This document shows positions 9,186 through 16,789 of a DNA stretch of 64,000 bases, piece by piece. Made by a program: the position numbers and the translations under genes. Location of the stretch: the NCBI GenBank assembly GCA_041649015.1, contig JBAZNU010000002.1, positions 1-64,000 on the forward strand. The letters run 5' to 3'. This stretch comes from Ignavibacteria bacterium (GTDB lineage: Bacteria; Bacteroidota; Ignavibacteria; Tepidaquicellales; Tepidaquicellaceae). The first letter of the stretch is position 1. Every line of letters begins with the position of its first letter. The notes under the pieces are model-generated. The model was not told the DNA's origin. It made no database searches and was given only the letters and a program-made list of their open reading frames with translations.

Positions 9186-10640
9186 CTATGAGCGTTTTTT
9201 GTTAAGCGTGAAATAAAATTTACTTCCTTTACCCACTTCGCTTTCAGCCCATATTTTGCCGTTGTGTTTTTCCACAAATTCCTTGCAAATCATCAATCCT
9301 AATCCTGTACTTTTCTCATTTGCAGTCCCCTCTCTTTTAACGTTAGCGTCAAGTTTGAAAAGATTATTGAGGATATTATCACTCATACCGATTCCATTAT
9401 CACAAACACATATCTCAACAGAATTATCATTTAGTTCTTTTCCTCTAATTTGGACACTGCTTTTTTCATTCGAGAATTTTACAGAATTCGTAATTAAATT
9501 TCGTATTATTATTCTAAGCATATCTTCATCAGCAAATACGAATGTGTTCTTTGGTATATGATTATGAAAATCAATCTTCTTGTTTTTGAATAAATCAACA
9601 TCCTCTTGAGCGATAGAATCCACTAATTCCCAAAGATCAATATTTTTCGGTTCAAAATTTACCATGCCTCCTTTCACCATCGACCATTCAAGTAAATTAG
9701 ACAAAAGAGACATCAGGTTTTTTGCAGATTGGTTCATCTTGTCAGCAATAGATTCAAGCTCTATTATCGTAAACTGCCCGACATCTGCTTTCATTAATTC
9801 CGTAAGTCCAATAAAAGAACTGATTGGACTTCTTAGGTCGTGAGCCAGTATTGAAAAATATTTCTCCTTTTCGGTATTTGATATTAATAATTCTTGTTCG
9901 CTTTTTCTCAATGCATTCTCCATTTTCTTCCGCTTTGTGATATCGACTATGCAGCTAACAATTGAATATTCCTCCGGAAAAACAACTAATGAAACGAGTA
10001 TTGTTACAACTCTTCCATTTTTGAAAACAATTTCTGCTTCATGATCTGTTACCACTCCTTTTTCACTTAAAATGGCCGTTATTTCGTTTCTTTTCTCAGG
10101 ATGTGCCCAAACATATGCTGCTGGTTTACCAATTAAATCTTCTTTGGAATAACCCGTAAAATCACAGTATTTTTCATTCACATCCAATATTGCAGAACCA
10201 TCAATTGTTGTACGAGCCATTGCAACCTGAGACCTATTAAAAAGATTCCTGTACTTCTCTTCGCTCTCTTTCAGTCTATTTAGAACATCTTTATATTTAG
10301 TCATATCCTTTATCAACATACTGGTTCTTTCTTCACCGCTTTTTGTCCTGAATATTTTTGAAGATAAAAAGCCTTGAAATTTTGTCCCGTCTTTCCTGAT
10401 AAAAGTAAGATCTCCATTAACGAAACCTTCGCGTTTTCTTTTCTCAATTAAAGGTAGCAATCTTGGGTCAGTGTAGTCAACTATTTTCTCTCTGCCCCCT
10501 TCGATAATCTCTTCTTCAGACATACCGAACATCATGCAGGCAGCATGATTAACAGAGAAAATCCTCCCGTCAGGTGCAGTGAATAGTATCGCTTCAGAGC
10601 TGTTGTCAAAAATATCTTTATAAAATGAATCGTCAATCAT
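9186..10640 (-). CDS. Hybrid-free PAS-PAS sensor histidine kinase
   Basis: This 484-aa protein has no obvious membrane segment or signal peptide, suggesting a cytoplasmic sensor. Residues ~1-120 and ~125-240 are two PAS domains (FDNSSEAILFTAPDGRIFSV; NEKYCDFTGYSKEDLIG), each followed by a PAC-like strand set. Next comes a HisKA domain with His267 in FSILAHDLRSP. The HATPase_c domain has an N box (LITNSVKFS), a G1 box (DNGIGMS) and a G2 box (GLGLMICKEFVEKHNG). No response regulator is adjacent, so it is an orphan; what the PAS domains sense cannot be told from sequence. Confidence 0.92.
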   Translation of the reverse strand: MIDDSFYKDIFDNSSEAILFTAPDGRIFSVNHAACMMFGMSEEEIIEGGREKIVDYTDPRLLPLIEKRKREGFVNGDLTFIRKDGTKFQGFLSSKIFRTKSGEERTSMLIKDMTKYKDVLNRLKESEEKYRNLFNRSQVAMARTTIDGSAILDVNEKYCDFTGYSKEDLIGKPAAYVWAHPEKRNEITAILSEKGVVTDHEAEIVFKNGRVVTILVSLVVFPEEYSIVSCIVDITKRKKMENALRKSEQELLISNTEKEKYFSILAHDLRSPISSFIGLTELMKADVGQFTIIELESIADKMNQSAKNLMSLLSNLLEWSMVKGGMVNFEPKNIDLWELVDSIAQEDVDLFKNKKIDFHNHIPKNTFVFADEDMLRIIIRNLITNSVKFSNEKSSVQIRGKELNDNSVEICVCDNGIGMSDNILNNLFKLDANVKREGTANEKSTGLGLMICKEFVEKHNGKIWAESEVGKGSKFYFTLNKKRS

Positions 10641-11150
10641 AATAAAATAATAATCTTAATTGTATTAATTTAACGAACTATTGTATTTATTTCAACTAAT
10701 TTCTTTTTCACACGTTAAATATGACTTTAATCCAAATAGAATGTAAATCAGATAATTTTAAACATCTGTTTTCTAATTTGTTGTTAAATGACTTATATCA
10801 GAATAGGTTTTATGATGTCGTAACAAAAACATTGCACGCTTCAACATTGCCAAAGCATTACCTAAGGGTCGCCTTAGCTTGAAATTATGTCATTAGTGAG
10901 AGGTTAATGCGCAATTTTATGAATTATTATTATGCAAGGTAGTTGAATATTAGATATGTAGAAATCACAGTAGCAATATATTATAAATGTTATACATAGC
11001 ATCACCAATAAACATTTCTATAAATATATTACCAAAGGTCAAGTATTATTAAAAAAGATAACTTAAAATAATTATTGAATTCATAATGTTAATCAATTAA
11101 ACTAAGAAAATATTACTGCAAAAGCCTTTTTATTGAAGAAAGGCGTTTTG
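10641..11150. other. 510-bp intergenic region, mostly empty
   Basis: This lies between the start of the histidine kinase and the end of the peptide-binding protein, both on the minus strand. It is AT-rich. It contains a short perfect hairpin CTAAGG-GTCG-CCTTAG at 10862-10877 and a terminator at 11120-11144. A 53-codon frame (10721-10882, +) exists but is within chance length for such DNA. I see no tRNA or known RNA. Confidence 0.5.
11120..11144 (-). terminator. Rho-independent terminator of the peptide-binding protein gene
   Basis: On the minus strand GCCTTT (11144-11139) pairs with AAAGGC (11129-11124) and is followed by TTTT (11123-11120). It sits just after the stop of the minus-strand gene ending at 11151. 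Confidence 0.6.
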
Positions 11151-12845
11151 TTATATCTTCTTTGTATATTTAAGTACAAGGTTGTTTAAGCCGTCAAGAA
11201 AAAATCCGATAACGTTGTTCCTTAGAAGGTAGTGTTTCTGATTATAGTACAAATAAATCCATGCAGCATCCTCTACAACTATCCTTTCCATTTCGTTGTA
11301 TATCTTTTTACGTTCTTCGAAATCGGTTATTCTGATTGATTTCTCATACAATCTGTCAATTTCAGGATTAGAATAACCGGTTTTATTCGGTCCAAACGGA
11401 ACTACGTTTTTTGAATAGAAAAGTGACATGAAATTTTCAGGGTCAAAATAATCAGCACCCCAGTTACCGCGAGTAAAAGCGAGTTCACCCTGTTGCTGCT
11501 GCGTGTTTAAAGTTGCCTGAAGCATCTGTTCAAGCTTAAAATCAATTCCGATATCTTTCATTTGTTCCTGAATAGAAATTGCAATATTCTTCTGTAATTC
11601 GTCATTGGAAATGTATAAAGTCAGTGTCAGTCCTTTACCGTTCGGATATCCTGCTTCGGCAAGTAATTCCTTTGCTTTGTTTAGATTATACTTATATCCG
11701 ATTATTGAAGAATCGTAACCCGGCATTCCTACTGGTAGAGGTCCGTTATACGCAGCATGTCCCCGGTTCTTAAGTACAAATCTCACAATTCGTTCCTTAT
11801 CGATTGCGTAGTTTAACGCCTGTCTGAGTTTCTTATTGTTTAAAAAAGGAGAAGATATACCCGCAGGTAAATTATCGTTCTGTATCATTATTAAATAAAC
11901 GGTATTAAGCCACGGCTGTTTTACAAGCACATAATCATTTTTGTTTTTATCAATCATATTACCATTTTCGTCCGTTATAGCATCAATAATCTCTGATGAT
12001 GGTTCATGGTAGTCGTACTTTCCGTTCAGAAAGTCCAGAAATTCTGTCTCCTGAGATTTTGTAAATGTTATTTCAACATCGTTTAAATACGGTAGATTAT
12101 TCCCGGCTGAATCCTTTTCATGATATTCCGGGTTTTTTGTTAATGTAAGCTGCTTATCGAGCTGCCATTCTTTAAACATAAAAGGTCCGGTTCCGACAGG
12201 ATGAACCGAAAAATTATCTTCGTAAAATTCAACTGCTTCTTTCGGATAAACAAGAGCATAAGACATTGTTAGCAAAGAAAGAAATGGTGCAAAGGGATCA
12301 ATCAGCTCAATTGTCAGCGTCGAATCATTAGGTGCCTTTATTCCTGAAATTTCATCCATATCTACATTTGACTTTTTTGCTTTGTATTCATAGTACTCCT
12401 TTGCTCCTTTTATTTTATCTCTGAATACCCAGAGTCCGCGTGTTTTTGTCGCGGGGTCATTTACTCGTTCCAGACAGTATTTAAAATCCATTGAAGTAAC
12501 CTTTCTTCCCTTACTGTCCGGAAAGCAGGGATCGTTATGAAACCTTACATCAGTATTAAGTACAAATGTGTACAATAGTCCGTCATCTGATACTTTCCAT
12601 TCTTTGGCTATCTGAGGAACAATCTGATTTTGTTGGTTGTATGATACAAGTCCTTCCATGACATTCATAAGTACCCAGATAGTCTGGGGGGAGTTAGACA
12701 TAACAGGTTCAAGCGTTTCGAGCCCGAGAGGGAAATTAAGCCTGAATAATGTCGGAGAATTAATCTCAGCTTTTCTGCAACTTGTAAACTGAAAAGAAAG
12801 AATAGCTAAAGCGATAAGCAGTATTTTATTTGCAATTGTATTCAA
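11151..12845 (-). CDS. ABC transporter solute-binding lipoprotein, family 5 (oligopeptide/dipeptide type)
   Basis: This 564-aa periplasmic binding protein is of the OppA/DppA family, which delivers peptides or nickel to an ABC importer. It begins with a lipoprotein signal (hydrophobic run, then FTSC lipobox at ~20-23). The body carries SBP_bac_5 landmarks: LEPVMSNSPQT near the start, YTFVLNTDVRFHND, DFKYCLERVNDP, VGTGPFMFKEW, and LRQALNYAIDKERIV. The initiation codon appears to be TTG at 12845, since no ATG precedes the signal. No permease or ATPase gene is adjacent, so the ligand and transporter partner are unknown. It is flanked by a good terminator. Confidence 0.92.
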   Translation of the reverse strand: MNTIANKILLIALAILSFQFTSCRKAEINSPTLFRLNFPLGLETLEPVMSNSPQTIWVLMNVMEGLVSYNQQNQIVPQIAKEWKVSDDGLLYTFVLNTDVRFHNDPCFPDSKGRKVTSMDFKYCLERVNDPATKTRGLWVFRDKIKGAKEYYEYKAKKSNVDMDEISGIKAPNDSTLTIELIDPFAPFLSLLTMSYALVYPKEAVEFYEDNFSVHPVGTGPFMFKEWQLDKQLTLTKNPEYHEKDSAGNNLPYLNDVEITFTKSQETEFLDFLNGKYDYHEPSSEIIDAITDENGNMIDKNKNDYVLVKQPWLNTVYLIMIQNDNLPAGISSPFLNNKKLRQALNYAIDKERIVRFVLKNRGHAAYNGPLPVGMPGYDSSIIGYKYNLNKAKELLAEAGYPNGKGLTLTLYISNDELQKNIAISIQEQMKDIGIDFKLEQMLQATLNTQQQQGELAFTRGNWGADYFDPENFMSLFYSKNVVPFGPNKTGYSNPEIDRLYEKSIRITDFEERKKIYNEMERIVVEDAAWIYLYYNQKHYLLRNNVIGFFLDGLNNLVLKYTKKI

Positions 12846-13018
12846 AGAAATTATTTCTGATTTTTATATGTTAAAATATTATTAATACCTGATTTATTCT
12901 ATACAATTAACTGTGATTGTTAAAATGATATTTTCAAAGTAATTATATGTACTTCGTAAGAATCACAGTAAAAAATTAATAAAGTCGCATGAAGTTAAAC
13001 GTTAAAACATAATTTGTT

Positions 13019-15070
13019 ATGGCAAAAAAGCAGAACAGGAAATTTATGAAAGATAAAGATAATTTCTTTGGTCTTTCTGAAACGCAGATGGTCGATGCAT
13101 ATAAATTAATTCTTATGACCAGGCTGATGGATGACAGGACTGAAAATCTGATTAAACAGGGTAAAGCTGCATTCCTTATTTCGGGATCGGGTCATGAAGC
13201 AGTACAGGTAGCTGCTGCTATGGCTATGAAACCCGGTAAAGACTGGTTTTATACGTACTACAGGGATGATGCACTAGGTTTGACTTTGGGGCTTACTGTT
13301 GAAGAGATCCTTCAGCACAGACTTGGAAGGGCAACTGACTCATTTACGGGCGGCAGACAAATGCCAACTCATTTGGGCAGTAAAAAACTCCGAATGCCTA
13401 CGGCATCGTCACCGACAGGTTCTCAATATCTTCAGGCTGTAGGTACGGCACTTAGTTCATTTCTCAGAAATTCCGATGAAGTGGTTTATGTATCTGGTGG
13501 TGAAGGATCAACTTCGCAGGGTGAATACTTTGAAGCAGTGAACTGGGCGACAAGAAAGAAGCTGCCCGTTATATTTCTTATACAAAACAATAAATTTGCA
13601 ATTTCTGTCCCCGTAGAAGATCAGGCTGCCGGAGGTTCAATCTTTAAAGCTTGTTCTGGTTTTGAAGGTCTGAATAAATTTCATATTGACGGAACGGATT
13701 TCCTTGAAAGCTACGGCACTGCTAAAGAAGCTGTGAGACTCGCAAGAGAAGGATATGGTCCTTCATTGATATATGCTGATGTAGTAAGGTTACGCTCCCA
13801 TTCTGCCTCAGATGCTCAGGAAAAATACAGAAGTAAAGAATCCCTTGCAGAGGATATTAAACAGGATCCATTATTGAAACTTGAAAAACTTCTTCTTGAA
13901 AAGAGCATACTTAATAAGGAGAAGATAGTAGAAATGAAAAAGCAGATACATGATGATGTTATGGCTATTGCCGATGATGTAATAAAGCAGCCTATTCCTG
14001 AAGCAAATACTGTTATGGATTATCTATACTGTCCGCCAGAAGAGCAGGCAGTTATTGAATACGGGAAAAATGTAAATCCTGGTGAGCCTGTCGTCATGGT
14101 GGACGCGGTGAATCATGCACTTCATGAAGAGATGGAAAGGAATCCGAATATGGTAATCTACGGTGAGGATGTTGCAGACGGTAAAGGAGGTGTTTTTACA
14201 GCTACTAAAGGATTGTCAACAAAGTTCGGTGATGATAGAGTATTTAATTCTCCTCTTGCTGAAGCATCGATAATCGGTACTGCTATCGGTGCCTCTATTA
14301 CAGGAATTAAACCGGTTGTAGAAATCCAGTTTGCTGATTACATTTTTCCTGCTATGATGCAAATCAGGGAAGAACTCGTGATGTACAGATACAGGTCAAA
14401 CAATTCTTTCTCTTGTCCTTTAGTGATTCGTGCAGCTTGCGGAGGATATATCGGAGGTGGGCACTACCATTCCCAGAATATTGAAGCTCTGTTTGCAAAA
14501 TCCCACGGGATGTATATTGCTTATCCATCAAATTCGGAAGATGCAAAAGGACTTCTTAAAACTGCTTGCCGCCTTAATGACCCGGTACTTTTTCTTGAAC
14601 ACAAATATTTATACCGGCAGGGATTTGCTAAATCACCTGAGCCTGACGCAGAGTTTTGTTTACCCTTTGGGAAAGCATCCATTAAAAGGGAAGGGAATGA
14701 CATTTCCATTATAACCTACGGTGCTATGGTTGAGAAAGCAATACGTGCATCAAAAGAAATGGAAAAGAAATATGTAAGTGTTGAGGTTATTGATTTAAGG
14801 ACAATCGTCCCGCTCGACACGGAAACAATTATAAACTCAGTGAAAAAGACAGGTAAAGTTATTGTATTTCATGAAGATTCTAAGTTTATGGGTTTTGGAG
14901 CCGAAATTGTATCTTTGATTTCTGAAAATTGTTTTGAGTTTCTTGATGCTCCTGTTAAAAGGGTAGCCGGACTTGACGTTCATGTACCATTTCACCCGGT
15001 TCTTGAAAAAGAAGCTTTACCCCAGGATATCTGGATTCTTAAGGCTTGCGAAGAGATGGCAGCTTATTAA
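13019..15070 (+). CDS. 2-oxoacid dehydrogenase E1, fused alpha and beta subunits
   Basis: This 683-aa protein joins E1 alpha (residues ~15-330) and E1 beta (~345-683), normally two genes, in one chain. E1 decarboxylates pyruvate or branched-chain 2-oxoacids and passes the acyl group to lipoyl-E2. The alpha half shows SGSGHEAVQVAAAMAM, FYTYYRDDALGL and the thiamine-diphosphate site GEGSTSQG...QNNKFAIS (GEG in place of the usual GDG). The beta half shows VIYGEDVADGKGGVF, NSPLAEASIIGTAIG and GGGHYHSQ. No E2, E3 or lipoylation gene is nearby, so it works with components encoded elsewhere. The fused form is common in Bacteroidota. Whether the substrate is pyruvate or 2-oxoisovalerate is not decidable here. 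Confidence 0.92.
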   Translation: MAKKQNRKFMKDKDNFFGLSETQMVDAYKLILMTRLMDDRTENLIKQGKAAFLISGSGHEAVQVAAAMAMKPGKDWFYTYYRDDALGLTLGLTVEEILQHRLGRATDSFTGGRQMPTHLGSKKLRMPTASSPTGSQYLQAVGTALSSFLRNSDEVVYVSGGEGSTSQGEYFEAVNWATRKKLPVIFLIQNNKFAISVPVEDQAAGGSIFKACSGFEGLNKFHIDGTDFLESYGTAKEAVRLAREGYGPSLIYADVVRLRSHSASDAQEKYRSKESLAEDIKQDPLLKLEKLLLEKSILNKEKIVEMKKQIHDDVMAIADDVIKQPIPEANTVMDYLYCPPEEQAVIEYGKNVNPGEPVVMVDAVNHALHEEMERNPNMVIYGEDVADGKGGVFTATKGLSTKFGDDRVFNSPLAEASIIGTAIGASITGIKPVVEIQFADYIFPAMMQIREELVMYRYRSNNSFSCPLVIRAACGGYIGGGHYHSQNIEALFAKSHGMYIAYPSNSEDAKGLLKTACRLNDPVLFLEHKYLYRQGFAKSPEPDAEFCLPFGKASIKREGNDISIITYGAMVEKAIRASKEMEKKYVSVEVIDLRTIVPLDTETIINSVKKTGKVIVFHEDSKFMGFGAEIVSLISENCFEFLDAPVKRVAGLDVHVPFHPVLEKEALPQDIWILKACEEMAAY

Positions 15071-15342
15071 ACAGTAATTTCAGTTCGGATATGAGTTTTC
15101 GCATCTCAGATATGTGTTTACTGTCGTCCAGTGCAATAAGTTTTGTATTTTTATTTAATCTTGTTTCGGGAAGAGGATTTATTACAATTTGATAAATTAT
15201 TATTATTGTGTTATCAGGTAAAAAATAAGTAAGGTATCATAGGAAATATTTTGGATATAATTTTCTAACATCATTGTAACAATGAGGTATATGATGCGTA
15301 ATCTAATAAAAGGGAGAATTTACAAATTTAAATAATTTGGTA

Positions 15343-16173
15343 ATGAAACAGAAAGACAGAATTGTATCATCAGTAATTATTGCACTTGTAGCAGGGTTTA
15401 TCTACTATGCATTTGGGGAATCAGAAGTAATAAGAAGAATACCACAACTTGCCTATGAAACGGTTAAGAGTGTAATATCACCGGAAAAAGCCAATTCCGA
15501 CTTAACTTTAGATAATAATAAGAACTTGACTATGGTTGTGAAAGAAGAAAATGAGAATACTTATAATAATGAACAATTTTCTGCAATATTTGAAGAGGCT
15601 GAATATGCACAACTACCCGATTTATCTCTGCTAATGAGATTGAGAAGCGAGGGAGATGTAGCATTTCTTTCGAACAAACACTTAACAGACCTTGAAAAAC
15701 TTGATGAATTAGGGAATATTGATGTATTACCAACGGATTTCATGCAATATGTTAATTATTTGCCTGATATGGTACCTTTAGATTCCGGAAGAATTAAAAT
15801 AAAAGTAAAGATTGAGAATATGGATTCGCTAAATGTTTTCATTGATAAATCAATGATGAAGTTGAATGAATCATTGACTAAACTAAATGAACAGCTAAAA
15901 AGCGAGAATTTTATGAAAAATATACCGGAAATTGATGAAGATGATATTGATGTTGATATCGATGTTGATGTTGATGATATTAAAGAATCTGTAAAAGAAT
16001 CCATGAAAGAGTTTGAAGAAAACATGAAAGAATTTGATTTTGATATGAAGGAATTCAAAGATTCGATGAAAAAATTCAATGAAAGCATGGAAGAACTTAA
16101 GAAAAACATGAAAGACATGGATTCAAACTATATGAAGAGAATGGATAAAAAAATTGAAATTATAGAGAGTTAA
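15343..16173 (+). CDS. Membrane-anchored acidic protein with Met/Lys heptad repeats
   Basis: This 276-aa protein has one N-terminal hydrophobic anchor (~residues 8-24) and a mainly charged exterior. An ATG at 15343 is preferred to the TTG six bases before it. The C-terminal third starts with a DIDVDIDVDVDD run and continues as about seven 7-residue repeats, each ending in Met (ESVKESM, KEFEENM, KEFDFDM, KEFKDSM, KKFNESM, EELKKNM). This pattern predicts a coiled coil. I recognise no family and no enzymatic motif. It is a single gene, followed by a clear terminator. Confidence 0.8.
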   Translation: MKQKDRIVSSVIIALVAGFIYYAFGESEVIRRIPQLAYETVKSVISPEKANSDLTLDNNKNLTMVVKEENENTYNNEQFSAIFEEAEYAQLPDLSLLMRLRSEGDVAFLSNKHLTDLEKLDELGNIDVLPTDFMQYVNYLPDMVPLDSGRIKIKVKIENMDSLNVFIDKSMMKLNESLTKLNEQLKSENFMKNIPEIDEDDIDVDIDVDVDDIKESVKESMKEFEENMKEFDFDMKEFKDSMKKFNESMEELKKNMKDMDSNYMKRMDKKIEIIES

Positions 16174-16199
16174 GGAGAACAATATAATAAAAATAACAG

Positions 16200-16222
16200 A
16201 AGCCCTTATTTGAGGGCTTTTT
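16200..16222 (+). terminator. Rho-independent terminator
   Basis: AAGCCCT (16200-16206) pairs with AGGGCTT (16213-16219) around a TATTTG loop and is followed by a run of T. It ends the heptad-repeat protein gene about 27 bp after its stop. Confidence 0.8.
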
Positions 16223-16515
16223 CTTTTTATGGTTTTGATTTAATAATAATTGAGCATTTGAAACATCAGATTTTATGGTTTGATTTATGTCCAAGACATT
16301 CGAAATTGGATTAAGCGAAAATTGATCTTATACTGTTCCGTTAATAATTGTATTAAATTTTTGAATCAATATTTGATTGGAATATTTCGTAGTAGCAATC
16401 TAAATCGCATCTACACAAATCCGCAAAAACCACCAAATTTAAAATCTTAAAGACTAAATGGAGCTGGCAGATGGACTTGAACCCCTCCCGACGTGTCGGG
16501 ACTGTTACATTTCTT

Positions 16516-16552
16516 TAAATAAAAAGCCTCAGAATAAATAATCCTGAGGCTT
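16516..16552 (-). terminator. Terminator hairpin inside repeat copy 1
   Basis: On the minus strand AAGCCTCAG (16552-16544) pairs with CTGAGGCTT (16532-16524), followed by TTTATTT. It is a duplicate of the tRNA-Thr terminator. Confidence 0.65.
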
Positions 16553-16611
16553 AAATGGAGCTGGCAGATGGACTTGAACCCCTCCCGACGTGTCGGGACT
16601 GTTACATTTCT

Positions 16612-16649
16612 TTAAATAAAAAGCCTCAGAATTAATAATCCTGAGGCTT
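16612..16649 (-). terminator. Terminator of the tRNA-Thr gene
   Basis: On the minus strand AAGCCTCAG (16649-16641) and CTGAGGCTT (16629-16621) form a 9-bp stem with an 11-base loop, followed by TTTATTT. It begins four bases after the tRNA CCA end. Confidence 0.8.
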
Positions 16650-16652
16650 AAA

Positions 16653-16728
16653 TGGAGCTGGCAGAGGGACTTGAACCCCCGACCTGCTGATTACAAATCA
16701 GCTGCTCTACCAGCTGAGCTATGCCAGC
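16653..16728 (-). tRNA. tRNA-Thr (anticodon TGT)
   Basis: A complete 76-nt cloverleaf on the minus strand: acceptor GCTGGCA/TGCCAGC, D-arm GCTC...GAGC, anticodon stem GCTGA/TCAGC with loop TTTGTAA (anticodon TGT, reading ACA and other ACN threonine codons), T-loop TTCAAGT, and an encoded 3' CCA. It lies 61 bp downstream of the lytic transglycosylase gene on the same strand and is followed by its own terminator. Confidence 0.96.
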
Positions 16729-16789
16729 GTTTTCAATTAATATGCAATCTAATAATTTTAATAATTTCTTTCAATATGAATATAATTCC

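Larger units (their letters stand above)
16456..16652 (-). repeat. Two tandem 97-bp repeats, each with a decayed tRNA-Thr 3' end and a terminator
   Basis: Units 16456-16552 and 16553-16649 are identical except for one base. Read on the minus strand each unit holds a terminator hairpin, a spacer, a TCCCGAC-centred palindrome (16486-16501 and 16583-16598), and the T-arm/acceptor 3' end including CCA of the tRNA-Thr that lies intact next to them. In the copies the T-stem pairing is broken by a C-to-A change, so they are not functional tRNAs. The near identity implies a recent tandem duplication. A remnant of repeated integration at the tRNA end is possible, but no integrase is present. Confidence 0.85.

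Noticed and set aside
9183..9201. Possible terminator ACGCT-ATG-AGCGT followed by T run
   Set aside because: Only a 5-bp stem with a 3-base loop, and it overlaps the histidine kinase coding end.
10721..10882. A 53-codon open frame ending in a hairpin region (+ strand)
   Set aside because: Length is within chance for AT-rich DNA, no ribosome site, no recognisable motif.
15756..16118. 120-codon Ser-rich frame on the minus strand
   Set aside because: Shadow of the heptad-repeat gene on the other strand; composition follows from it.
16456..16652. CRISPR array at the tRNA repeats
   Set aside because: Only two full 97-bp units with no spacer-repeat alternation; units are continuous and carry tRNA ends.
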